Virus record (IMG/VR): IMGVR_UViG_3300023181_000083
Span: 1 to 22,404 of that record
Origin: a virus
Direction: 5' to 3' (one strand)
DNA length: 22,404 bases
The notes below the pieces were generated by a model. It did not search any database. It was not told the origin of the DNA and worked only from the letters and a program-made list of their open reading frames with translations. Of the stretch, positions 13,076 to 20,064 are shown piece after piece. The position numbers and the translations under genes are program-made. Every line of letters starts with the position of its first letter. The first letter of the stretch is position 1.

Positions 13076-13668
13076 TAGTATTTTTTTAGTTTTGATGTCG
13101 TAAATAGTTGCATCCTGAAATCGTATAGGCCTTTGTCATTGGCTAAAAGGTATTGTTCGTAATGTGCGTTCTCGCTCCAGTTCCCGGAACCTTCAACTAC
13201 GTAATGGTAGTCATGCGTTTTAAGGAGGCAAACCTTTGCATGCACCCACGCAAATTGTACTTTTACATTAGGCCTTGATGCTGCCATTGCCATAAGATTG
13301 TCTATAGTTACCGGATTACGCTTTATCATGCTGTCCGATATCATAATGGTAACCTGCTCAATCATTCCGCGGTCATGCATTTCTAATAAGGATGTAATCA
13401 CCCTGGTGTTGATACTGTAGGTAGAAGCGCACAGCTCTTTTATAGGAAATCGTTTTGCAATTAGCGGGATGAATGTGAAAGCATTAAAGGAACTGTCTGA
13501 CTGCAGGAAAAATATTTCGCCGGGAGTAGGAAGGCGGGTAAGATCTTCTTCCAGTTTTTCAACTTTTTCAAAATGAAGATTTAAATATTTTGAGACCCAT
13601 TTATCCGGGGCTATTTCGTCTTCCTTTTCTTCAGACAGTTCTTTATAATCAAAGAATCTATTGACCAT
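13075..13668 (-). CDS. PLD-like domain protein with one HKD-type motif
   Basis: A 197-aa protein. Residues 143-163 read HAKVCLLKTHDYHYVVEGSG then NWSEN, matching the phospholipase D motif of HxK followed by GSxN. The canonical Asp of HxKxxxxD is replaced (Lys150 at that place). Upstream, a Rossmann-like alternation (GEIFFLQSDSSFNAFTFIPL, EQVTIMISDSM) fits one half of a PLD fold. Single-motif members normally work as dimers; relatives include nucleases and lipid enzymes. In a head/terminase operon a nuclease or DNA-end factor is more likely than a lipase, but this is inference. It overlaps the upstream gene by 11 nt and the 55-aa gene in TAATG. Confidence 0.7.
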   Translation of the reverse strand: MVNRFFDYKELSEEKEDEIAPDKWVSKYLNLHFEKVEKLEEDLTRLPTPGEIFFLQSDSSFNAFTFIPLIAKRFPIKELCASTYSINTRVITSLLEMHDRGMIEQVTIMISDSMIKRNPVTIDNLMAMAASRPNVKVQFAWVHAKVCLLKTHDYHYVVEGSGNWSENAHYEQYLLANDKGLYDFRMQLFTTSKLKKY

Positions 13669-14497
13669 TGCTGATGCCCAGCTTCTTGTTTACCAAGGCA
13701 AGTTTTTCGAGACGTCCGTCAAGTTCGCCCTGAAGCTTAGCTTTTACCTCTTCTGAAACTGCCTGTTCAATTTTTTCAAGTTTTCTTGATTTATATGAGG
13801 CAGTAGACTTTATAAATGCCAGGCACGCAGTATTATCCATTTCGGCTACTTCGCGCTCCAGTGTCAAGGTCCTGAAAATAGGATCTTTTCCTAACACCTC
13901 TTTTTTCTCCTGGTAATGGTCGAGCTCTGCCTTAATAGCTTCGCTGCGAGCAAAATTGTCTGTGGCTGTTTTAGCCAGGGCCAGTTTTTCTTCTTCAGAT
14001 AATACCAAGGTACCCACTTCACCCTGGGCCAGCTGCTCATGCGCTGCCTGGTAAGCTTTCCATGCTGTAAGTTTATCGGCTACCAGAATCTTTAATTCGT
14101 TAGGACAATCAGGAGCGTTCAGGAATGGGTATTCTTCTCGAAAAGATATATTAGAATTGTCGGCTTTATTAGCTTGGCCCTCATCCTGATCATCATCTTT
14201 TTTATCACTGTCTAAATCACCTTGAGTATCGCCTTCCGGTAATTGATTTTCAATCAATGATTCGGAGTCTTCCGCTGCAGGCGCTATCTTTTCAATGTCT
14301 TTAATACCGTGGCATTGCTGCAGTTCGTGTAGCACTGTTTGTAGATTGTATGTATTATAGCCACCGGTATTCAATGACCTTTCAATGTTTTGGTTTTTCC
14401 CAGGGGATTGCCTGTAGAGCTCGCAAGCTTTGTTGAATTGTTCCGGAAGGCTCTCAGGCTTGTTCCAAAAGAATTCGAGTACTGTTTTCTTGTCCAT
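13658..14497 (-). CDS. Helical hypothetical protein, first gene of the terminase unit
   Basis: A 279-aa protein. The N-terminus (MDKKTVLEFFWNKPESLPEQ) precedes a very acidic, low-complexity stretch at about 80-112 (DLDSDKKDDDQDEGQANK). The C-terminal half is predicted to be long coiled helices (LALAKTATDNFARSEAIKAE, then KSRKLEKIEQAVSEEVKAKL). This organisation resembles scaffold or internal head proteins, though the capsid gene here already has its own helical N-terminal domain. The gene follows a terminator and a TCATGTTACA-type promoter (14533-14571), so it opens a separate late unit that also includes the PLD-like, 55-aa and terminase genes. The function is unknown. Confidence 0.7.
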   Translation of the reverse strand: MDKKTVLEFFWNKPESLPEQFNKACELYRQSPGKNQNIERSLNTGGYNTYNLQTVLHELQQCHGIKDIEKIAPAAEDSESLIENQLPEGDTQGDLDSDKKDDDQDEGQANKADNSNISFREEYPFLNAPDCPNELKILVADKLTAWKAYQAAHEQLAQGEVGTLVLSEEEKLALAKTATDNFARSEAIKAELDHYQEKKEVLGKDPIFRTLTLEREVAEMDNTACLAFIKSTASYKSRKLEKIEQAVSEEVKAKLQGELDGRLEKLALVNKKLGISNGQ

Positions 14498-14532
14498 AAT
14501 TATGATGTATTGATATGAAGATTAATCAATAA

Positions 14533-14571
14533 CAAAAATCATATTTTGTAAAGCGGGAGGCTGTAACATGA
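14533..14571 (-). promoter_or_regulatory. Late-type promoter b (terminase unit)
   Basis: On the minus strand TCATGTTACA (14571-14562), exactly 21 nt, then GATTTTTG (14540-14533), 5 of 6 fixed positions of TAnnTTTG. The ATG at 14497 follows 35 nt later. It sits directly behind the terminator of the capsid unit, as expected for a new transcription start. Confidence 0.65.
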
Positions 14572-14572
14572 A

Positions 14573-14598
14573 AAAAGCCCCTGATTTCAGGGGCTTTT
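14573..14598 (-). terminator. Intrinsic terminator after the capsid unit
   Basis: AAAAGCCCCTGA (14573-14584) and TCAGGGGCTTTT (14587-14598) form a strong stem. On the minus strand it ends in GCTTTTTT, 20 nt after the stop of the 14619 gene. It closes the protease/capsid transcript; the next promoter starts 2 nt further on. Confidence 0.8.
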
Positions 14599-14618
14599 CA
14601 AATTAATCAACAACCAAA

Positions 14619-15440
14619 TTATGTTCGCGAAAGTTCTATCAGATACTTTTCAGTACCGGAATCAAATACCTGCAGCTGCAGAACGGAACCTACTAATGCG
14701 GTCCAGGTTGAACCGGATTTAAGAAGCACACGTACTGATCCTGTAATTATTTGGGAAATTGTAGCCGGAGCTGCACCGCCTCCACCTATTAATGTCACCA
14801 CTTGTCCTGCAGGAAGATCTAATGCTGAAGGTGCAATCGTAGCGGTAACCGCTAATGCTGGGATTTGGTACTGATTGCCATTAGCCGCATTAATAGCAAA
14901 CACAGCAGTTGTAGGAGCAAACGGCGCGCTTAATACAAGAGCACCGGTATAATGACCCGGGAACCATGTGCTTTTAGCTAATTGCTCGAACACAAGCATT
15001 TTCTTTCTTGCCTCGTTATCATCCTGAGATGATGGTTTAAGCTGCAATGGCGCACACTTGGTACCGTACACTTTCTGGAAGTCATCTGAACAACTGCCGA
15101 AAATGATAACTACATTTACCCCCATCCACGTAGCAAGGAACTCGTTAGCCTCAAGGCTGTCGCCAGGAATTTCCGTTTCTACCTTTTGTTTGTTTGTAAT
15201 GGCATCTTCATCGCCTTCCGACTCTGTTGTTGCCTTAAATTTGGATATCGTCTGGTAAAACTGGTACATACGCGCTCCGGTCTTTAAAACGAAGCTGCCA
15301 AGCATCCTTACACCTCTGGCATCCCTTGCAGGCCATACCAGGATATCATCCAATGCAATGATAGTTACATTGGGCTCTTTTGCTGCAGCACCTGCCGGAG
15401 ATATCCCCGGCGGCCTGCTAAAATTAGTTCCTATAAACAT
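14619..15440 (-). CDS. Capsid-associated structural protein with a C-terminal beta module
   Basis: A 273-aa protein directly after the major capsid gene (10-nt gap). The N-terminal 200 residues show no known motif (MFIGTNFSRPPGISPAGAAA; VTIIALDDILVWPARDARGV). Residues about 209-273 are an Ala/Gly/Ser/Thr-rich beta domain that begins LPAGQVVTLIGG and ends KYLIELSRT. The same rhythm (GQ-x-x-TI-x-G, then alternating strands, then T-x-ELSR) occurs twice in the C-terminus of the capsid protein, so the two proteins share a surface module. A decoration, head-vertex or head-completion protein is the best guess; a tail-tube protein is less likely. It is the last gene of the protease/capsid unit before a terminator. 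Confidence 0.65.
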   Translation of the reverse strand: MFIGTNFSRPPGISPAGAAAKEPNVTIIALDDILVWPARDARGVRMLGSFVLKTGARMYQFYQTISKFKATTESEGDEDAITNKQKVETEIPGDSLEANEFLATWMGVNVVIIFGSCSDDFQKVYGTKCAPLQLKPSSQDDNEARKKMLVFEQLAKSTWFPGHYTGALVLSAPFAPTTAVFAINAANGNQYQIPALAVTATIAPSALDLPAGQVVTLIGGGGAAPATISQIITGSVRVLLKSGSTWTALVGSVLQLQVFDSGTEKYLIELSRT

Positions 15441-15450
15441 AGATTATTTA

Positions 15451-17634
15451 TTAAGCTGTTACACGTTTTGTTTCGGTCCACATCCCATTGATAAGGGTAA
15501 GTTGTAGGTAATCTGTAGTAGCATCAAGTGTTACACTGCTTGTTACTTTAATATTACCGGCTGTAGCTACAGTAAGGGCGGCATTTGCTGCTTTACCATA
15601 TATCCTGATAGACTGGCCTTCTACACCATTGATAATGCTTGTAAACGCTGTTGTAGAGGCTGTACCATTATACCTGAATACTTTACCCGTATCGGCATCT
15701 ATAGCACCTGCAGTAAACGTAACGTCGGTAGAGGCCACTGCCGGAGCGGTTATTGTCCTGGATAACTCTGTTAGTGTTTTATCTTCATTGACGAAAAGGG
15801 TAATTGTACCACCAGTGTTAAGTGGATAATCTCCCTGAAGGTCAAACGGAGCAGCATCTTTAAGATTTTTTGTGCTTGCAAGCGATGTATTACCAGTGAT
15901 CGTTAATACTTGGCCAGGAACAAAATCACCTTCAAATTCCGTAATATCTGTTTTCCAAGCTTTATCTACCACCATGTTCTTGTAGACAATTTTTACAGTA
16001 CCTGATTCATTGTCAAAAATTGGAACCTTAGTTTCAGGGCCGAATACCGGTACATCATTACTCCAAAGCATTTGTTTTTCAAATAATTTTGGATCGCCGG
16101 CTTTAACTTTGGTACCCACAAATATGAAACGGATACCTAATCTGTAATCGGCAAAGATGTTCATGTTTCTTTTCTCGTACGTAAATGTGAACCTGTTTTT
16201 TTCTTCTGGCTTATATTCCATTACCTGAATATTCTTAGAATAGGTAATACCGATAAAATCAGTCTGTGTCTGGTCTTTAAGAACCTGGAATTTAAAGTTA
16301 GGCCTGTCGATAGGATGATCGAGAGAATACTCTTTTTTACCCTGATCAGTGCTGTACTGAAGGTTATAAAGGTCTCCGGCTTTTTTGTTGTAAGCACGCT
16401 TCCAACGGTCAGAAATTTCTATTTCCAAGCCCTGGTTTTTACGATGTTCTTCCGGAACCGTCATTATTAGTTTCTCTACATACTCAACAATGTTAGCTTC
16501 GGTAGGTACACCAATGCTGGCAGCGCGGTATTTTTTAAGGACATCCCTGTAGTAATACCATAAGTAACGAATACCATGTTGAGAGTTTACAGCATCGCCC
16601 GGAGAATCTGCATCTCCACCTACGGCAAAAATACCATTGATCTGGGCAATACGGTCATCTACAATTTGCTGTTTGGTAAGCTCAGATAACAGGAATGCCA
16701 CGAAGCTTAATTTCCATGGGTGTGAGCCATCCATGTTCTTTATCTTCCCGATCCATGTATTTTCTAACTGCTGCAGTTCGAAACCATCAAAAGTAATATC
16801 AATTTTTTTCCTGTAAACCATTCCGGTTTCAGTATCAAAATGGAAGTTGTTTTTAGGAGCCCAACCTTTTTTACGGCCCTGTACGATCTCAGCAGGAATG
16901 ACATAACCCGATGAAATTTGATCCTGTACGTTAGATGCGTAATCCCACTCTGATGGAAGCGTTTCGGTATCATTAAATAATGATTCAATAACCTCCGGAT
17001 TTTCGCGGACGAAATGCTCAAGATCGCCTTTTAATAAAGGTATTTCGCTATCATCCCTAAACGTTGTGGCTTTTAAGCCTCCTTTTGCTGCCCTGGCATT
17101 CCATGGGCGCTTATCTATTGCATCATACGTTTTATTTGATGCAAATAAGTGTGTTGCAGAGTGCTCCATTGTTCCTTTTCCTAAATGCCTGATAATCGCT
17201 GTAGGTATATCACCTTCAGGCTCTTTCATTAATTGCTGAACAGCTGCTTCAAGCTCTTCATTCTTTTTTTTCATTGCAGACATAGAAGTGTTAAGCAATT
17301 CCATTTTAGCAGCAATAGTTCCTTCATCGGCGTTGTTTTCCTGTGCCCTGTTAACATCCTGAGCATTTAGCTCATTCTCTTTAATGATAGCATCAAGTTC
17401 ATCCTGCATGGCTTTTAGGTCCATGTTCTTGTCAAGATGTGCCTTGATCTCGCCATCTATGGCGCTAAACATTTTTTTGGCATAGTTCGGCCCAAGGGCT
17501 GCCTCCAGTTTTTTGACCTGCTCCGCTGACAGGTCGAGTTTCTTTTCTGTAGCATTAATGGGTATCTCTGCTTCGGCGCTAAAGCCTAAGAGGACCATCA
17601 TTGTGGCTACTGTTTGTTTCAGTTTTCCAAACAT
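15451..17634 (-). CDS. Major capsid protein, HK97-type, with fused helical N-terminal domain
   Basis: A 727-aa protein, long for a capsid subunit. Residues 1-22 look like a short hydrophobic leader (MFGKLKQTVATMMVLLGFSA). About 30-140 are charged helices with coiled-coil character (LEAALGPNYAKKMFSAIDGE; KKKNEELEAAVQQLMKEPEG), the place and type of an HK97 delta/scaffold domain that a prohead protease removes. About 185-560 should form the HK97 fold. Two beta modules of about 57 residues follow at 571-627 and 671-727, with the same pattern as the end of the neighbouring 14619 protein. The S49 protease gene lies just upstream (26-nt gap), agreeing with processing. The assignment rests on size, context and architecture. 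Confidence 0.75.
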   Translation of the reverse strand: MFGKLKQTVATMMVLLGFSAEAEIPINATEKKLDLSAEQVKKLEAALGPNYAKKMFSAIDGEIKAHLDKNMDLKAMQDELDAIIKENELNAQDVNRAQENNADEGTIAAKMELLNTSMSAMKKKNEELEAAVQQLMKEPEGDIPTAIIRHLGKGTMEHSATHLFASNKTYDAIDKRPWNARAAKGGLKATTFRDDSEIPLLKGDLEHFVRENPEVIESLFNDTETLPSEWDYASNVQDQISSGYVIPAEIVQGRKKGWAPKNNFHFDTETGMVYRKKIDITFDGFELQQLENTWIGKIKNMDGSHPWKLSFVAFLLSELTKQQIVDDRIAQINGIFAVGGDADSPGDAVNSQHGIRYLWYYYRDVLKKYRAASIGVPTEANIVEYVEKLIMTVPEEHRKNQGLEIEISDRWKRAYNKKAGDLYNLQYSTDQGKKEYSLDHPIDRPNFKFQVLKDQTQTDFIGITYSKNIQVMEYKPEEKNRFTFTYEKRNMNIFADYRLGIRFIFVGTKVKAGDPKLFEKQMLWSNDVPVFGPETKVPIFDNESGTVKIVYKNMVVDKAWKTDITEFEGDFVPGQVLTITGNTSLASTKNLKDAAPFDLQGDYPLNTGGTITLFVNEDKTLTELSRTITAPAVASTDVTFTAGAIDADTGKVFRYNGTASTTAFTSIINGVEGQSIRIYGKAANAALTVATAGNIKVTSSVTLDATTDYLQLTLINGMWTETKRVTA

Positions 17635-17660
17635 GTTTTTAATTTTAGATTAGTAATTAT

Positions 17661-18533
17661 TTATAGTGATCTCATTTCACTCAACATTTCAACCCTGTTC
17701 ATTGCATCGGCAAGGTTTCCTACTGCATCAGTTAAGCCATATTCAATAGCCTGGTCTGTATAGAATGTTTTGCCGGTAAGCACTCCCGGAACATCTTTTT
17801 TTAAATTAGGCCTTGTAGCTTTTGCAACATTCTGGAACTTGATGGCCAGGGGAGCCATCATCTCTGTTTTTATCATTTCGTAGTCGCCGTTCAGTGCCAG
17901 CCTGAACGCTAAATTTTTATCCTTACTTTCGTCCGGATAGATATCATGCTGAACAATACCCATGTTTTCCAGGTACTTGCTGTCATTTCTTAAGGAGATT
18001 GTAATACCAAGTGAACCTATGTTAGCGGACAGGTCATTTTCTGCCATTACGTAGTCTACAAAGGAGTAGACAGAGAATAGATGTGCCGAACAGCATTGCT
18101 CATACAATGCTACGTATGGCTTTTTCCTGCGCAGGCCAAATGCCTGGAAAGGGGGTATGGCAGTTACAGCGCCGCCCGGGCCATCTACATACACTACAGC
18201 ACCTATAAAGTTTTTATTAGATTCTATAAAATCAAGTGCTTTTACAATATCATCGGCACCATGCATGCAGTAGTCGCCATATTTAATAAGCACCCCGACC
18301 ATATTAATGACGCCAACAGAACCTTTAGGTACATCATAATTACCATCCTCGTCCGGCTGCACTATGCGCCTGTTCTTATCAAACACTGTAAGCAATGAGC
18401 CGGCCTCAAATTCAAACTTAAGATCTTCACCCATGCGAAGCTTCTGTGCAAGCGGCGCCCAGAAGTAAATTCCCTCAAGGCTCATGGCCCACATGCCTTT
18501 GGATAGTTCGTTTAAAAGGAGATTGACTTTCAT
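17661..18533 (-). CDS. S49 family prohead protease (SppA/ClpP-like fold)
   Basis: A 290-aa serine peptidase of the S49 type, as in lambda gpC. Visible features are a strand GVINMVGVLIKYG, the oxyanion loop YVDGPGGAV (about 115-123) and the nucleophile segment EQCCSAHLFSVYSFVDYVMA with Ser149 in the position of the ASxG motif. The motif NIGSLGITI (171-179) follows, then a catalytic Lys candidate in DESKDKNLAFR (K204 or K206). The enzyme would mature the capsid by removing the N-terminal scaffold domain of the capsid protein encoded next. Two cysteines directly before the serine are unusual. The gene begins 13 nt after the weakest of the four late-type promoters (18547-18585). Confidence 0.88.
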   Translation of the reverse strand: MKVNLLLNELSKGMWAMSLEGIYFWAPLAQKLRMGEDLKFEFEAGSLLTVFDKNRRIVQPDEDGNYDVPKGSVGVINMVGVLIKYGDYCMHGADDIVKALDFIESNKNFIGAVVYVDGPGGAVTAIPPFQAFGLRRKKPYVALYEQCCSAHLFSVYSFVDYVMAENDLSANIGSLGITISLRNDSKYLENMGIVQHDIYPDESKDKNLAFRLALNGDYEMIKTEMMAPLAIKFQNVAKATRPNLKKDVPGVLTGKTFYTDQAIEYGLTDAVGNLADAMNRVEMLSEMRSL

Positions 18534-18546
18534 TGATAATTTTTTA

Positions 18547-18585
18547 CGAAGATGATATGATTAGGAAAATAGCTTTGTAACATGA
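18547..18585 (-). promoter_or_regulatory. Late-type promoter c (protease/capsid unit)
   Basis: On the minus strand TCATGTTACA (18585-18576), exactly 21 nt, then CATCTTCG (18554-18547), 4 of 6 fixed positions of TAnnTTTG. The ATG at 18533 follows 13 nt later. The 10-mer lies inside the end of the spanin-like gene. The wider 16-mer TAAAAGTCATGTTACA is identical to that of copy d. Confidence 0.45.
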
Positions 18586-19130
18586 CTTTTAATCCTGTTT
18601 ATCAGGCCAAAGCGTTTATTGAGGTACCACACTAACACAAGTCCCAGGATTAAAAGTAAAATCCATAAATATGATAGAAGATTAAAGCCGGTCTTGTGAA
18701 CTGTTTTATCAAGCGTTTCCTTGTAAGCTTCGCCATTAATCTTTGTTGTACCGGTAGCCTTCAGGTCTATGTTTTCAGTCAGATCTGTTTTAAATTCTTC
18801 CTGGTGCACTTCCTGTTTTTCTCCTGATGTAATTTTAGATTTCCCCTTGCCTTTGATTACTGTTTTATTCAGCAGCTGGCCACCAGGCCCGTAATTCTCG
18901 ACTGATAAAGAATCACCCAGAGCGCCGTCGTATTCAATGACCATATTTCGTTCCTGATGGGATGAAGCAAAAAGAAGCGAAGTTGATACCTGCAGCTGCT
19001 TTGCAAAATTGAAAGTAGTGTCCAGCTGGGCAAGATATTTAAATGATGAAGCTGTTTTTGTAACTTCTTTATGCTTAGTGGCACAGCTGAGCAGCATAAG
19101 AACCGGTAGGAGATAGAGTAGCTTTTTCAT
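18561..19130 (-). CDS. Candidate unimolecular spanin (lipoprotein plus C-terminal TM)
   Basis: A 189-aa protein. Residues 1-16 are a lipoprotein signal with the lipobox LLSC (Cys16 would be lipidated). About 17-150 are a periplasmic part rich in Lys/Thr/Glu and probably beta-stranded (TDLTENIDLKATGTTKINGE). One transmembrane helix covers 151-170 (LLSYLWILLLILGLVLVWYL), and a basic tail is last. A lipid anchor at one end and an inner-membrane helix at the other is the defining layout of u-spanins, which join inner and outer membranes for fusion at lysis (phage T1 gp11). It follows the endolysin gene by 2 nt, which supports the role. The alternative is another lipoprotein of unknown use. Confidence 0.65.
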   Translation of the reverse strand: MKKLLYLLPVLMLLSCATKHKEVTKTASSFKYLAQLDTTFNFAKQLQVSTSLLFASSHQERNMVIEYDGALGDSLSVENYGPGGQLLNKTVIKGKGKSKITSGEKQEVHQEEFKTDLTENIDLKATGTTKINGEAYKETLDKTVHKTGFNLLSYLWILLLILGLVLVWYLNKRFGLINRIKSHVTKLFS

Positions 19131-19132
19131 GA

Positions 19133-19666
19133 TTATTTTAATTTAACCCAGCGGTACACTTTGCCATCAATCGTTTCAAGAGTTGTATTGCCGGCCTGAT
19201 TAGCAGCCTGCAATGTTTGCCATGTGTGGCCAAAGGTTTTTTCGAAGTGTGGATAGTCCGGGAATGAAGGCCAGTCGCCGCCCCATTTCCAACCCAGTTT
19301 TTTAAAATAAGTTACCACTTCCATCCAGTCGGGCACTCCATCCTTGTCATCATCGCTTTTTGTATCCCAGGAAGCAGTTTCAAATTTTCCATCACCGTCT
19401 TTATCTACAAGTATCACAATGTCGAAAGCGAGCCCGTAGTTATGTATCGATCTGCCGGGACCGGCATTTGTAACTTTTTTGCCGGGCTTAGTACGGCCTA
19501 TTGCAAACAGCGCCTCCTGCTCTGCTAATGTTCGGAAGGTAAAGGCAAGACGTAGCCTTATCCGATTCCCAAAGAGTTTGGAGTTTATGTGTGTGTACGC
19601 GTCCAGGACTTCCTGTCGTACAGTGGGGTGCAGGAACTTAATCCTGTCCAGAGATACCTGATCCAT
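19133..19666 (-). CDS. Endolysin, M15 family metallopeptidase
   Basis: A 177-aa peptidoglycan peptidase. The zinc motif GRSIHNYGLAFD gives the ligands H75 and D82 (SxHxxGxAxD). The second motif WGGDWPSFPDYPHFEK gives H140, with D137 in the position of the usual catalytic acid. Related phage enzymes (Ply118/Ply500, VanY-like) cut peptide bonds in the peptidoglycan stem or crosslink. Between the motifs is an Asp-rich insert (VDKDGDGKFETASWD then DDDKDGVPDW) with DxDGDG-like calcium-binding character, common in Bacteroidota members. No signal peptide is seen, so export depends on the holin. The gene overlaps the holin gene by 29 nt and is followed by the spanin-like gene. Confidence 0.9.
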   Translation of the reverse strand: MDQVSLDRIKFLHPTVRQEVLDAYTHINSKLFGNRIRLRLAFTFRTLAEQEALFAIGRTKPGKKVTNAGPGRSIHNYGLAFDIVILVDKDGDGKFETASWDTKSDDDKDGVPDWMEVVTYFKKLGWKWGGDWPSFPDYPHFEKTFGHTWQTLQAANQAGNTTLETIDGKVYRWVKLK

Positions 19667-20000
19667 TATTATTTGAATTATCTGTTACTTTTGAAGGGGA
19701 AGTGAACTTATCTGCGAGATAAGCATAGAGTACTTCGACAAATTTTAAGCCTCCGTAACCTAACAAGAAAGCCAGTCCGTACAAAGTCTTGTCGGACATG
19801 TTAAGCCATTCTGCAACAACCGGAGTAAGGTAATTGGCAGTAAAGCCACCGGAAACAACTGTTGTAAATTTTTCGAGTTTGCTTTTATTGGAGCTTCTGG
19901 GAAGAAAGGCTATTCCTCCCGCGATGCCCGCAAAAAAGAGAATCACATCAAAGCCAAAATCTTTTAATGTGGAAATGGAGGTAAGGAAATACAGTTTCAT
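19638..20000 (-). CDS. Putative holin
   Basis: A 120-aa membrane protein with about three hydrophobic segments: 15-33 (FGFDVILFFAGIAGGIAFLP), 46-64 (around TTVVSGGFTANYLTPVV) and 72-96 (LYGLAFLLGYGGLKFVEVLY). A polar Ser/Asn/Gly tail follows. Size, topology and position fit a phage holin of the small multi-TM type that releases endolysin at a set time: its 3' end overlaps the M15 endolysin by 29 nt, and the spanin-like gene is next. It is the first gene behind a late-type promoter (20023-20061). The other membrane protein at 20624-21004 is an alternative holin or an antiholin. Confidence 0.75.
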   Translation of the reverse strand: MKLYFLTSISTLKDFGFDVILFFAGIAGGIAFLPRSSNKSKLEKFTTVVSGGFTANYLTPVVAEWLNMSDKTLYGLAFLLGYGGLKFVEVLYAYLADKFTSPSKVTDNSNNNGSGISGQD

Positions 20001-20022
20001 GAAGCCGGAGATTAATTTACTC

Positions 20023-20061
20023 CAAACTTAATGTGGGCTTAAAAGTTTGCCTGTAACATGA
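20023..20061 (-). promoter_or_regulatory. Late-type promoter d (lysis unit)
   Basis: On the minus strand TCATGTTACA (20061-20052), exactly 21 nt, then TAAGTTTG (20030-20023), a perfect TAnnTTTG. The holin ATG at 20000 follows 22 nt later. This is the clearest of the four sites. Its 10-mer occupies the place where a -33 TTG would normally lie. Confidence 0.65.
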
Positions 20062-20064
20062 CTT

